Shown piece by piece: positions 21,658 to 32,531 of a stretch of DNA of 64,000 nucleotides. Under the pieces are notes generated by a model. It worked only from the letters and a program-made list of their open reading frames with translations. It did no database searches and was not told the origin of the DNA. How positions within the stretch are numbered: the stretch's first letter is position 1; every line of letters begins with the position of its first letter. The position numbers and the translations under genes are program-made. The stretch is taken from the NCBI GenBank assembly GCA_009746045.1, contig RPFO01000644.1, forward strand, positions 189,501 through 253,500, read 5' to 3'. The DNA comes from Mesostigma viride (Eukaryota; Streptophyta; Mesostigmatophyceae; Mesostigmatales; Mesostigmataceae).

Positions 21658-24319
21658 GGGGAGGTGTGCCACCAAAACCCCCCAAAACTGGAATACACTT
21701 GTTTCAATATGAATTCAATTGAATTATGCCCAGCCATGATTAGGGGCCCTAAATAACATGTTTAGTGAGTTATCCATGCATTCATTGAAGGTTCTACCCC
21801 CAACCACGCGCCGGTATCGCGCTAAAAATAGAAAAAGACGCTAATTAGGGCACAGTATGCCCCAGCCAATGCACACATCAATTCAGGCCAGGCATGATAT
21901 TGTCCAAGCAGGTCGTGGGTGGCCAAAAATTAGAGCCACTCACAACCCATATCTGACATGCTTTAGAATTTTTATGCTCTTGCAAGTACAAAAACGCTGT
22001 TTTTCACACATGCCAAAAATAATAAAATACCAAACACATGTGAAATGGGCCAAACATGATATTCAAAATTCCATTAGTCATCGACACACACGCTGGCAAA
22101 ATCTGGCTGCATTTGGACAAGCGGTGTGGAAGTTATGCTCTTTGGCAGCATGCCACCTGGGCGTCCATTATACTAGTCACTGTCACTATCACTGCCATCA
22201 TCACAGTCTTCCCCACAGCAAACTGGGCAGAACCAGTCCCCATCAGGTACGCTGGGCAGGAGAGGGACCGTGCAGCTCAGGTGGAGCCCCCCATCGCACC
22301 CGGGTGTGCTGCACAGCAAGAAAGGGTCATCATCAGATGCATCGGTCTTAGAGCAGCGCAAGCAAGGGATGTGTGCAGTGTCATCATCATCCTCATTGCT
22401 GCCCGCCCCCGCCCCCCCAGTAGCAGCCCCCACACCCCCATAGTGCACCCCCTTGCTGTAGGTGACCTGGCCCCTCTGGGCATCTACCTTGCCCTCATCC
22501 CAGCGATGGCCACGCTTCACATGCCACGCCCGGGCTGCCTCAGCCTTGTACTCTAGCGTCTTCTTGACCACCTGCTGGCTTCCTCTTGTTCCTCAGCTCA
22601 TCCAGCTGTGCAAGGGCAGCGGGGGAGGTGTCTACACCCATAAGCAAACAGCTAGGCACCTCATCTGCCCTTACCTGCCCTCGGCATGGCCAACCTTGCA
22701 AGCGCAAGCATAGCAACACGATCGCTAGGCATACATGCCAAGAGAGCATACACTATACTCAACCCAAGGTTACCTTGTAAACTCAATGATTAGAACTCGG
22801 CAAATCTATGACCAAAAGCACATATAAATAACTATTACACACTGATGACGACACATGCTCAAGGTTGGGGGTCACTGTGACACGCACTGATGAGTTTCCT
22901 AGACGACCACCGGACAGGCGCTAAGGACCACTCAGTAACCAAGTATAAACACAATTACACTTTACATGCCATCCAACATGCATCAAATACATGCTGAATA
23001 TGTTATGAAGTACACAGGGGTGGCCACACACCTCATAGCCCTTAACCGTACCTCGAGCATGGCCAGACTTATAAGCATGTGAATAGCAATAATGATGATG
23101 GCACTAAAATGCCTTACCAGCATTTTCTATGTTTCTCCCAGGTTAGAGTGTAAGGTTTATGCCAACCAAGCTAACCAAAACAGCAACAACTCCTGAACTG
23201 CCCTACCTGAGATGGGCAACAAACTGGAACTATGGAGGGCAAGGAACCAAGGAGATCATGGCATACAAAGCTTGCATGCACTCAACCATGTCAACCATGG
23301 TTGGCTCAGCACATGGCAGTCTTTTCACATGATGATATCAAGGGAAAGCTCAAATAAACCAATGGTGGTAGCTATCTACATGCAGTCACACAAATGCAAT
23401 ATCTCCAACATAATCGTCAATCAAACACTTCCTCCCCTGCACGATAAAATGGAAAGAAACCATTGGCGGCCCTCCAGCGCATGAGCGCTGTGATGCCGCT
23501 GCGAAGAGAGGGTGCGTCACTCTCACACAACAAGAAGCGTCCATACGCACAACATCCTTGCCAGAACACGTTTTATGAAATGCCTTAAACCTTCCCGAAG
23601 AGCTATAGGTTGCGACTGAAGCGGCCCTGATCACGACATCGACGAAAACAATCTAAAGCTGCCAGGTATTCGACAACACAACGGCAAGCGACGGCGAGCT
23701 AGCTGGCGGAAACTGCCCAAAAAGAACCCAAAAAAACTCGAACGATGAGCTCATAGAAGAAAGCACTGATAGCCGATAACATTCGCGACAAATCTGTACC
23801 TCGCCCTCGTAAATCCCTCGCCCAGGCGCGCAACAACAGCGGTTATTCCATGGACAGGTCAGACACGCACTGCGCAGGTCTGAACAATTACTTACCGATA
23901 AAGGCCGAAAATCTGGCAAAAAGCACCAGCTCGGTTTAGAATTCGATGCAACCGATATTAACGCCTGCTTCACGGTCAGAACAACCCCCAAAACTGCGAA
24001 TTCACTGCCGCTATCACGAATTCTATTTTATTCCGCGCGACCAAAAAATGCAGTCTACCCCCCATGCCGATGGCAGTAAAAGAAAGCAGCGATATTGTAA
24101 ACCAGCTACTTGCCGCCACAACCCAACATCATTAAATCATCGTCTTCAACATTCGAGCATTTGTTTTGCGTTTCTCTAGCCCGACATTGCTAGTTTCGCC
24201 TAAACGCAGTCGCCATGGCCACTTCCGCAAGGGGTGCGCGCACCGTGCACCCACTTTTCACTTCACGGCGGTACCGCGAATTTTTTTGGCGCCAAAAAAT
24301 TCGGCGGGCGCACGTCCCC
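21658..24319. mobile_element. piggyBac-like TTAA-specific DNA element nested in the integrase
   Basis: Bounded by TTAA at 21654-21657 and 24320-24323. Its ends begin GGGGAGGTGTGCC and, on the other strand, GGGGACGTGCGCC, a short imperfect terminal inverted repeat. TTAA duplication plus clean interruption of a reading frame is the behaviour of piggyBac-superfamily elements. No DDD transposase is recognisable inside, so the copy is non-autonomous. It carries a minus-strand PHD-finger frame (22173-22749) and, at 23653-23991, a minus-strand frame with several Cys pairs (CLTC, CREC). The rest, including 22800-23380, shows no gene. Its right end is related to the sequence starting at 53028, and its left end to the MITE at 56497. 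Confidence 0.85.
22173..22749 (-). pseudogene. PHD-finger protein fragment carried inside the TTAA element
   Basis: The minus-strand frame 22571-22173 ends with a canonical C4HC3 PHD finger: CLRC, then a 13-residue spacer, CSTPGC, H and C (GLHLSC), then WFCPVC. An acidic C-terminus (DDGSDSDSD) and a stop follow. PHD fingers read histone H3 tails. An overlapping frame to 22749 (ending LDELRNKRKPAG) appears to continue it upstream with a one-base frame change, or a splice, near 22573. The N-terminal part is missing. The Cys-rich end of the intact piggyBac transposase at 45.7 kb is different in spacing, so this is not simply its tail. It could be captured host sequence or the end of an unknown transposon protein. 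Confidence 0.7.
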
Positions 24320-25098
24320 TTAATGGCTCGGGTAGTGATTGGGAGGATTATTTATGTTTGGTAGAGTTCTCCCTCAACAATTGTCCCCAAGCTGCGCATG
24401 GATATACGCCCTTCTTCTTAGATACTGGGAGACAGCCCCTTACCCCTACCTCTCTCTTAGCTAGTCCTCTACGGGACAAGGATGATGTGTCCCGAGATAC
24501 TGTAGAAGGTGTACAGTCCTTACTAGATAGAATGAAAACTGCTCATGACCACGCGATCTCAGGGTATCAAAAAGCTCAGGCTAAGTACCTTGCTAGGTTG
24601 CGTGCCTCCTTAGATAGACGAGCACCTGAGATAGAAGTAGGAGATCTAGTATTAGTAGAAGGCCCCCGTGTTGGCCGTTTTGCTCATAAGTTTGAAGCAG
24701 AACTGAAGGTCAAACTTAGGCCTGCCTTCTTAGGACCCTTCCATGTGTTGTCTAGGGTAGGAAATTTCTTGTATAAGGTCGATATCCCTACCTCTTGGCA
24801 AACGCATTCAAACACCTTCCATAGGAGCCAGCTTAAACTGTACCACCCTAGTACGTTCGCTGGCAGGGAGTTAGCGCCTGCCCCTTTAGAGCATAATCCT
24901 GACACTGGGGAAGTAGAAGACGAAGTAGAAAGCATCGTGGCCCATCGAGATATCAAAAAGGGCCGCGGTACCCAGCGTCAGTATAAAGTGAAGTGGATGT
25001 ATGCTCGTAGTGAAGTAGATAAGGTTTGGTATACGGAGAGTGAGCTAGATGGGTGTAGTCGCCTGCTGCAGGAATATAAAACCCTGCACAAGCTCTAG
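24320..25098 (+). pseudogene. pol part 2b: integrase C-terminal region and chromodomain
   Basis: Begins at the second TTAA (24320-24323). It carries EFSLNNCPQAAHGYTPFF, the DLVLVEGPRVGRF integrase C-terminal barrel, and FHRSQLKLYHP. A chromodomain-like segment follows at about 24925-25085 (VESIVAHRDIKKG, QYKVKWMYAR, WYTESEL). Chromodomains at this place define chromoviruses and direct integration toward particular chromatin. The frame ends with TAG at 25098. Confidence 0.88.
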
Positions 25099-25174
25099 TC
25101 GTAGGCCTTCTCCTCTCTTATGTTATGTCTGCTGTCGACGGGTGGTTGGTTGTCCCCTCCCCTCCGCAGCCGTC

Positions 25175-27487
25175 ATGACGGAGCCTACCCCTCCGGCTGA
25201 GAGCCCGCTGCCGTCCCTGCCCCTACCGGACCCTGAGCTGTATTTCGAGGCCCTTCCGGGCCGTTGGGTGTCGCGATCATGTTACCGGGGTGGCGTTGTG
25301 CAGCCGGCCCTTCAGGCCCAACATGCGAGCTTAGTCAGGGCGGCCCTCTTCGGGGTCACGTGGTATGGTCCTTCCCCTGATGAGCCGCACCAGCTTGTCC
25401 TGCACGGGTTCGATGATGCCGGACACTGTTTGTTGGGGTGTGGTTCCAGCTGTCCCGCCTTGGGACAGATAGATGCGGTTCTCCGGTGTTGCCGTGTGTT
25501 CTCCTACCTCTCCACTCCTGTGGGCCGTACCTGCCTACGGGAGGTGTTCCCGTGGCTTCCAGCTGAGGGTGATGCTGAGGTAGACGAGAACCCCTGCGAC
25601 CTTTTACGGGCCGTAGAGTTCATGGAGATAGCTGATCAGTCGGCGGGACTAGCGGTTAGTGGTCCTACCCCTTCGGGCGCCCCAGCCGAGGTACATTATA
25701 CTCCAGATTATTCTGCCTCGAGCGCTGCGTCCGCCTCCTCGGTGTCTGTCCCTCCCTCTCCGGTCCCGTCGTCCCCTCGGTCGACCCGGGATGTCGCAGT
25801 GGAGCCTACCCCTTCGGGTTTGCCTGATCCTCTTTCGGCGACGGTCTCGGCTATGCAGGCTCAGATCCAGTCTTTGACCACGGCGTTTGGGGCCTTCCTT
25901 GCGGCCCAGGCGCAGGTCCCGGCCACGCCGGCTGGATCCGCGCCCCCTACCCCTTCTGTCGCCCCGGTGACTACGGCTTCGCCCGCGCCCCCGCCTGCGC
26001 CCGCGGTCGCTGTGGTTCCGGCGGCTCCTGCGACTCCTGCTGCCTCTGCGCCTGTTACCGCTCTACCTGCGCCTACGCGGGAGTCTCCTGCCCCTGTTAG
26101 CTCGCCCTCCGTCGCTGCTTCCGAGCCTCCTCCCGCTCAGGCGCAGACGTCGCGGGGTTTCTTTGGCGATACTAGCGGGCTTCCCAGACTTTGGGAGGGT
26201 GGTCCTCCGCAGAGGATTCCGGTTCCTGACTGGGGCCTGGATGGTAGTCAATCTTATGCAGGACTGCCTGTCCCTACGGGCCCCATTTTCAACATGTGGC
26301 CTGAGGGTGCACCGGCAACGGAGACCGGCGCGCCTGCGTCGTTGGCGGGTCCGTCACGGCCCTCTCTGGCTTCAGGTCCGGCGCGACCTCCTGTTTTACC
26401 AGTGCCCCCTGCGTCGGTGTCGGCTCCTGCCCCTGCGTCAGCCCCTGCTCCGGTCCCTCCTCCTTCGGCCTCGCGGTCTTTGGCCGCGGTTGTTCGGTCC
26501 ACCGGTCAGGATCCTCGCGCCACCCGCGCTGCCGATTCCCTCAGGGAGTTGTCCCAGGGTGATCGGGACAGGGCTCCTTCTGTGGTGCACGCGACGCCGG
26601 AGTCGCGTGACACGCCCATTCCGGGGTATGGTATGTCCGCACTCGCCTGCCGACAGTGTGACCTGCCGCGCGCCTCTGCTGAGCTTGCCATCTCTCCCAT
26701 GTCCTATGGGTTCTCCCAGGTGTGTCGGGCGCCCCGGGATCGTGGCCTACCCATTGAGACTGATCGGCCTCCGTTCGACATGGTTATTTTAGCTGATCCG
26801 GTGTTCGAGGGTGAGATCCTGGTCCGGCGCGTCCTGTATCGCTGGGCGAGGCGCCACAACGACTTGGACACCTACGGTGGGTTTCAGTGGGCTTACCCTC
26901 CCCCTCTGGGCATTATGGCTTCGGATGCCCTTACAGTAGAGTTTCCTGCGGTGCCGGGTGCGGCGTACACTACGGTCCTCCAGCCCATCCTTGAGTGGGA
27001 TGCCCGCCGCCCGGCGCCTATCCCGGGCCAGGGTCTAGACTCCCGCGGTCACCCTCCTCCTCGTGCCAGCGACTACCTAGAGACATTCGGGTCGCGACAG
27101 TGTGTTCGTCGGTGGCGCTCCCGCGAGGTTCGGCACATCCGGTTGTGGCCGTCCAACGTGGAGCCCCTGGTGGACCTGTTCTTCCCGACGGGTATGCGCC
27201 CTCGGATTCGGTACCATTGCCTCCTCCTGCGGGCCCTTTGCCTGATCGCGGTAGAGCCTTTCCTTCGCCTCTTTGCCTGTGGCTTTCTGGACTGGGCCCG
27301 TGGCCAGGTCGTCCTCACGCAGCATAGGTATTACTGGGCCTTCCTGGGCCTCTTTCCTGACGGCGTGTGGGCCGATGTTTTCCTCACTGTAGATAGGCAT
27401 GACAATGTTGAGGATGTGGCTCACTACCAGGCCTACCTGGAGGTCCTGCTGGCCTCTCGTGGCACTTACCAGACGGATGGCCACTAG
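25175..27487 (+). CDS. 770-residue accessory ORF between integrase and 3' LTR, unknown function
   Basis: Start ATG at 25175 lies 76 bases after the pol stop, in another frame, and the ORF is unbroken to 27487. Three parts are visible. The N-terminal segment (about residues 1-160) is compact and Cys/Trp-containing. The middle linker (about 160-470) is Pro/Ala/Ser-rich. The C-terminal segment (about 480-770) looks globular, with WARRHNDLDTYGGFQW, RHIRLWPSNVEPLVDLFF and a hydrophobic stretch near residues 685-705. No signal peptide and no family I recognise. Its codons are strikingly G/C-ending, like the host exons in this window, whereas gag and pol use many T- or A-ending codons. That suggests a separate origin, possibly host capture (inference). 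The position matches that of env or other third ORFs in LTR elements. Being intact beside a broken pol is notable. Confidence 0.72.
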   Translation: MTEPTPPAESPLPSLPLPDPELYFEALPGRWVSRSCYRGGVVQPALQAQHASLVRAALFGVTWYGPSPDEPHQLVLHGFDDAGHCLLGCGSSCPALGQIDAVLRCCRVFSYLSTPVGRTCLREVFPWLPAEGDAEVDENPCDLLRAVEFMEIADQSAGLAVSGPTPSGAPAEVHYTPDYSASSAASASSVSVPPSPVPSSPRSTRDVAVEPTPSGLPDPLSATVSAMQAQIQSLTTAFGAFLAAQAQVPATPAGSAPPTPSVAPVTTASPAPPPAPAVAVVPAAPATPAASAPVTALPAPTRESPAPVSSPSVAASEPPPAQAQTSRGFFGDTSGLPRLWEGGPPQRIPVPDWGLDGSQSYAGLPVPTGPIFNMWPEGAPATETGAPASLAGPSRPSLASGPARPPVLPVPPASVSAPAPASAPAPVPPPSASRSLAAVVRSTGQDPRATRAADSLRELSQGDRDRAPSVVHATPESRDTPIPGYGMSALACRQCDLPRASAELAISPMSYGFSQVCRAPRDRGLPIETDRPPFDMVILADPVFEGEILVRRVLYRWARRHNDLDTYGGFQWAYPPPLGIMASDALTVEFPAVPGAAYTTVLQPILEWDARRPAPIPGQGLDSRGHPPPRASDYLETFGSRQCVRRWRSREVRHIRLWPSNVEPLVDLFFPTGMRPRIRYHCLLLRALCLIAVEPFLRLFACGFLDWARGQVVLTQHRYYWAFLGLFPDGVWADVFLTVDRHDNVEDVAHYQAYLEVLLASRGTYQTDGH

Positions 27488-27850
27488 ATAGAGGGCCTTA
27501 GGCCCGACCTGAGGGTGTTGTCCCTCCGGTATGTAGAGTCGCCCTCATATTCTGGCCAGTTGGTTGGCTGTTCTTGGTCCTTAGCGCTGATGTGTTTACT
27601 CTGTGTGTCCTGCCCAGTGCCGTCCCCCCCGGCCAGGACTCCGTTCCAGGCAGTTAGGGGAACCTACCACCAGGCTTGGTGCTGGCTAACCCTACACCAC
27701 CCGGCGTGGTGGTGGAGACCGTGTGAACTATTGGTGCTTTGTATCTGGGATGGTCTATCGATTGTGTTGGTGTGTGCTGGGTGCGTTAGGATTATTTTCC
27801 TACCCCTCTGGTTCCCTCCTCTCTGCGTAGGGAGAGGGCTCCCTACCTTT

Positions 27851-27863
27851 TGTGGGGGGGAGG
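27851..27863 (+). promoter_or_regulatory. Polypurine tract of the chromovirus
   Basis: TGTGGGGGGGAGG ends exactly at the first base of the 3' LTR, the expected position for plus-strand priming. Confidence 0.85.
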
Positions 27864-28434
27864 TGTTACGTCGCGTAACAATTCGTTGTAGTTACGGACG
27901 TAAATTAGGTCCTTGGCCTCGGTTGTTCCTAGGTTACGTGCAGTTCTAGTTTGGACATGATTGTCCCCGTAATAGTACTGTGGTATAGTGGGTGCCTTTG
28001 GGCGCCGCGCCGCGTACTATATTAGTGGTCCTTATCCTTTTGTAGAATGTAGTGGACAGGCGTGCATCTGTGCACCTGCTTGTGTTTCTGTGTTTCTGCA
28101 GGCGAGGGCCAGGTCGGCCCGAGCCTGTTGGACCGTTGGTGACCATTTATGCACGTTCCACTCCTTGTGTGGTCACTCGGCGTGTGTTAAATGAATTAGC
28201 ACATATTAGCTTGGGTCACGGCAGTTTAGTTGTGTTTCCTTCCTCTTTTCCTGGAGTAAACGGGTTTGATTAAATGGCCTATGGCGTATTACAGTAGTAC
28301 ATATGTAAATGCATTGAGATCTGGTTCGTCTCGGTCGTCTTTCGCTAGGGGTGTAAATAGAAGCAGCCTCACTAGTTTAGGTAGTATCAGGACAGGTAGA
28401 GGTAGAGGTGGCGGCCGAGGCTTGCGGCGTAACA
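27864..28434 (+). repeat. 3' LTR of the chromovirus
   Basis: Same length (571 bp) and ends as the 5' LTR, with one base different by eye. It is followed by the target duplication CTGTG (28435-28439). Confidence 0.96.
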
Positions 28435-28439
28435 CTGTG

Positions 28440-28566
28440 GCCTGCCCATTTGCGGTAGTGAGAGTTCAGCTAGGGCGCCCTCCCTCCTTCTCGCTAGCTG
28501 TGTATATAGGGTTGAAGAAGGTTCCTTTACTCTGTATCGGCACCCACGTGACGCAGTCACGTGCTT
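28440..28566 (+). repeat. Dispersed repeat ending in a CACGTGACGCAGTCACGTG palindrome
   Basis: Sequence following the chromovirus, including GCTAGGGCGCCCTC and CACGTGACGCAGTCACGTG. It recurs on the minus strand at 57325-57470. Its 3' end alone recurs at 50670-50722 and, reversed, at 43550-43575. The copy at 50670 has a target duplication and an AATT-rich tail, so this is the 3' end of a retroposed family. Bases 28567-28849 hold nothing else recognised. Confidence 0.7.
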
Positions 28567-28849
28567 ATTAACTATAGGTGAGAAGCACGGGGGCTGGGCC
28601 AGCCTAGCTTACATACCCCGCGCGCGGGGAAGGCGCGGACAGCCGCCATCCGCAGCTCACCAGTGAGTTGCATGGGGGCAAGAATGTCGCGCCTAAACGC
28701 CATGAGAAGCGTCTCCGAGGTCTTGAGCATCTACCGCCTGGTCGAAGTGCTTGACTATGACATTGTGGCTGTTATATCTTATGATCCGCCGTGTTTGATT
28801 TCTTGCATGCATGATGCATGCATGCATGAGCCGTTTAATTAATTATAAT

Positions 28850-29063
28850 TAATTAGACTCGTGCTCCCGTTGGGGAGTCACGGAGCATTAACCCCGATGG
28901 ATGGATGGGTGGGAGCAAACAGTCCTACCGGTCTAAGCTATCTACATCAGCTACCTACATCTATTATCTAACAGCATTACTAACTACAACATCTATCTAT
29001 ACAGCACAGTGGCGTGCCTCCCACGGGCTTGCACACGCGGGCGCCCGGGTTGGCAAATACGGG
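28850..29063 (-). mobile_element. LINE 3' end, 5'-truncated, minus strand
   Basis: In minus-strand order: a short coding end, then GTCTATC-type repeats, GACCGGTAGGACTGTTTGC, a short ATCC run, TTAATGCTCCGTGACTCC and an A/T-rich TTAATTAA tail. It matches the layout of the plus-strand LINE end at 52296-53023 with a much shorter ATCC array. Confidence 0.8.
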
Positions 29064-29141
29064 TACGGGGTATAATACGCGGACCTAAAATACGCGTATT
29101 ATACGTGGGGGGTGTAAAATACGCGGCGGTAAAATACGCGA

Positions 29142-29252
29142 CAGTTTTTGTGGTCCAATTGTCAGTCACCCAATTAGCACGCTCCTTGATGATGGTAGTT
29201 TTTGTGGTCCAATTGTCAGTCACCCAATTAGCACGCTCCTTGATGATGGTCA
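29142..29252. repeat. Tandem duplication, about 54-bp unit, two copies
   Basis: Two adjacent copies of a unit containing GGTCCAATTGTCAGTCACCC and ending CTTGATGATGGT. Immediately left are several short AAAATACGCG repeats (29060-29140). No gene is seen from 29064 to 29520. Confidence 0.85.
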
Positions 29253-29519
29253 TGCAGTTATTGCAACTGAAATTTGGTGTATATGCTTATTTATTAACAT
29301 CTTCAATTTATGCCCTGCAATCCTATCTGATTATGCTTTGTTAAATGCAGGGGGGAGCAGGCTGCAATGGGAATTGTAAGGAATCAATTAATGAATTCAT
29401 TGTAAGGAAAGCCATCCACTATATAATGCATGAGAGGACATAAGACACAACTAATAAGGACCATGCTCTCAAGTCTCAAGGATCCCACAACAAGCTCCAT
29501 ACACATACACACACATTCA

Positions 29520-30182
29520 TCATTGACAAAATGCACGGTTGTTCTTGGCCCTGAGATCCTCGACAGCCACCTGCACGCTCTCCTTCTTCTTCACGAGAAG
29601 CTCGCCACCCAACAACTTCCGAGAAGGAGGGGTGACGTGCCCTCCTTTGTACTGGATCATGCCGGCCACCATCTGCTTGGAAGAGGCGCTCTCAGCCGCA
29701 TTGAAGGCAATGCCGTTCTCGATAAAAAATTCGGCAGCCAGCAGCTGGACACCTTGTTCGTCGACGGGAACCAGCCATTTGGTGATGCTCAGCTGGCCTT
29801 TGCTGGGAACCGACGACAAGTCAGCCGGCGCAGCCCCTCCTATCTCCGCCATTGCCCTGCTCAAATTGTGATGCTTCTTGGCGTCTGACTTCTGCAACTT
29901 GTTGTTAGCAATCCTGAGAAACCTGCTCCGGATATTCGGTGGAATTTTGTCGCAGGGTAACATCCCTTCCCCTGCGATTCCGGCAAAGTGTGCACGGACT
30001 CGGAATACTCTGATTGGCCCCGCCTTGTAGGAGAAGTTCTTGTTGCAAAATGAGCAGAACATCCTCGACACATACTGCGTTGTGTTACTAACAGCATCTG
30101 TGACTGCTTCTTTCTTCTCGACAACGAAATCCCATTCAGGCCCTTTCTTCGGCATGGCTGCAAATCGAAAATGGCTGCACAC
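29520..30182 (-). pseudogene. hAT-type transposase N-terminal fragment (BED-like zinc finger)
   Basis: A 220-residue open frame. Near residues 42-85 it has CSFCNKNF followed by RVRAHFAGIAGEGMLPC, the spacing of a BED-type zinc finger. Later come LLAAEFFIENGIAFNAAES and YKGGHVTPPSRKLLGGELL, the typical stretch that precedes the catalytic domain of hAT transposases. The frame ends abruptly after NNRAFCQ, so the RNase H-like catalytic region is absent. No clear terminal inverted repeats or 8-bp duplication were identified. It is probably a decayed or non-autonomous copy. Confidence 0.72.
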
Positions 30183-32521
30183 TATCGCACAGTCGCACTG
30201 GCCTCGTCGTCGCTATATTGCATTACACCGTCAATAGCACAGCCTGGCATTTGCTGGCATTATGCGTTATGTACTTAGTCCTAGCTGTCTCCTACCGGCC
30301 AAAGATTTTGCAAGGCTTGCGCCTAGCGGCTAAGCTTAGGTAAGGTTTACGAAAAATTTCAAACTTTTCATTAAAATTATATTAAAATATTTAAGCGCGA
30401 CGCACAGCGTCTCCACAGACATTTTTCTACCTACAAAAGTCATACAATGTTAATCATGATTCTGGCGCTGTCACAAGGTCCGGCCGGCGACTTGCGCCGG
30501 AAATGCGCGGACTACACAAAGTAATTTGGCACGTCCAGGCTGTTTGAGATCATAAAAAGACTTTCCTCACGTGACTTAGTGTTTTCCTGTTGACATCATG
30601 CCCATTTAATATTAATGCTGCTGTTACCCTGCTCATGACCATGCCCTGAATTCCATTCTTTGGTGACTTAGTGTTTTCTTGTTTAGGGGCTGGCATGCAT
30701 GCGTTGCCGTTGACATGCCATGGATGAAAAACGCCAAGAAGAGTATATGGCCCCGCTGCCACCAAAAAGCACCTGGTTGATCAACCAAGGGGATAGCCTG
30801 CACAGTGAGACACAAACACAGCAGACCCAGCAAAGCAAAATTCAGGTTGTAAGCGAGTGGAGATTACTTTTGACATGCTTGATGAAGAAATATATAACAC
30901 ACCTTCTATTGTCACACCTTCTATAAACAAATAGTTGATTGATCACCTTATACACCACATAAACATGCTAGCAGACGCGCTCTTCAGTCCAGTGAAAATC
31001 CACGTGCGAAGCAAGTCAGCTTACGCAGAAAGCACCATGAATGTAAATGACGCCCCAAACCCGTGACCAGGCAAGCATCCAGAGGGGCTTTCCAAGCCCA
31101 GTATATTCCAGAAAAAAGCATCACAGATCCTTGGGCAACCGAACGGACGTTAACGGACATTCGAAGGACCATGAAGATGGCGTCCTGCACGGCTAAGAAA
31201 ATAAAACTGAACGCAACGCTACGCTATGTCTTTGCTGCGACTAGGTGGATTCGGTGAAAAGGAAAGAACGCAACCATGAAAATGCATCAGAGTAGGTAGT
31301 ACCCCGGTAGGTAGAGAGAGCAGGTAGTACCCCGGTAGGTAGTACGCCTCACCATCGGCATCGCCAGTTACGTCCCGTGGCAAGAAAATCCAGCGTTCTT
31401 TCCAATATGATGACACCAGAAACTCGTCGGCCCCACCCCACGCCTTCCACGAACAGCAAACTGATTTTACTAGGCACCCAGTACGTAAAGCAATTAAGCA
31501 TGATACTACAATACCTAAATCTACAACGACATTCCATTTCCAGGTCGCCATAGCGACGCGGACCTCTCCCACGCAGGTATCACTCCGTTGACGCACCTCC
31601 AGCTCAGAAAATTTCGTACTTGCTCTTCAAACATAAAATTTTGACGTATACCATGGCTGCGCATTCCCCATCCCAATTTTCTAGCGTACGTTTCCTGCCA
31701 TCGCCAGCCATCAAATTGCTCGCGGAGCACGTCACTTTGTTTCGTCCGGCGGCGTGGCCTGCGGCTGCGTCGTTTCGGTGGTCTTATCGATTTCGGGTCG
31801 TTTCCGTTGGATTTGTGACCGTTGGGGCCGAAGGCCGTTTGTTTTCCGTAGTTTGCTTGTTTTGGATTGGTTGTTTATGTGTAGTATTTTGTAGTATTCT
31901 GGACGGACGACCCGAGCCGCTAACTTAGCGGGTTTATCGCGGCCGTTGGATCCATCATCGTACGCTCCAGATTGTCGGCGGCTAACGTTTTAACTTTTTT
32001 CATTTTGCCTTCGTATATGGAAAGAACTGTACGCATCTACTTCTAGTAGTAAAAATCTCAAATGTGCAGTGAACGCGCCGCGCCCAGAACCTGGGCACCG
32101 CGCCAGTGCCCGCTGCCCGCTGGTAAGGTAATCCACCCGGCTAAGGGCCACACCCGCTAAGGGCCACCCCTGGAACCCCCCCCCCCCCCCCCCCCCCCAG
32201 CATTTTGCGCAATTTGGTTTGAAATGACCAGAATATTTAACAACAGGTGCATGGCGGCGTAGCTGCAAGGGAAGGGCCAGCGGTTGCCTCCAGGCCATGC
32301 CGTAATTCCAGCTGCTTGTTGTCGGTCGTTGCTTCGTATGTATCCAGTCGGTACTTGCATCGTATGGATTGAGCAACGATCGTTGCACAAGGTTACGTGC
32401 TCCGCATAGAGCTCGACAGACGACAAGCAGCTTGTTCACTGTTCCATATGAACCGGCGTTCATTCCCTATGACGACCATAAGCCGTCAAGTCGTGATAAC
32501 GGATGTCACCCTGAAGGGGTT
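30183..32521. other. No recognised gene
   Basis: Short unconvincing frames only. Visible structure: two direct copies of GTAGTACCCCGGTAGGTAG (31291-31345), and a run of 23 C at 32176-32198 preceded by two direct TAAGGGCCAC motifs. The same motif (reversed) and a second C-run occur at 35328-35545. Confidence 0.5.
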
Positions 32522-32531
32522 GGCGTATTAT

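Larger units (their letters stand above)
14987..28434 (+). mobile_element. Ty3/Gypsy LTR retrotransposon, chromovirus type, with a nested DNA transposon
   Basis: Two 571-bp LTRs bound the element, and CTGTG flanks it on both sides (14982-14986 and 28435-28439), the 5-bp target duplication typical of this class. Order of parts: LTR, primer site, extra ORF with a hybrid-binding-like domain, gag, protease, reverse transcriptase, RNase H, integrase, chromodomain, a 770-residue extra ORF, polypurine tract, LTR. The RT-before-integrase order defines Ty3/Gypsy; the C-terminal chromodomain points to a chromovirus. A 2.66-kb piggyBac-like element interrupts the integrase. Without it the element would be about 10.8 kb. 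The pol region has several single-base frame breaks although the LTRs differ at one position by eye. Confidence 0.95.
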
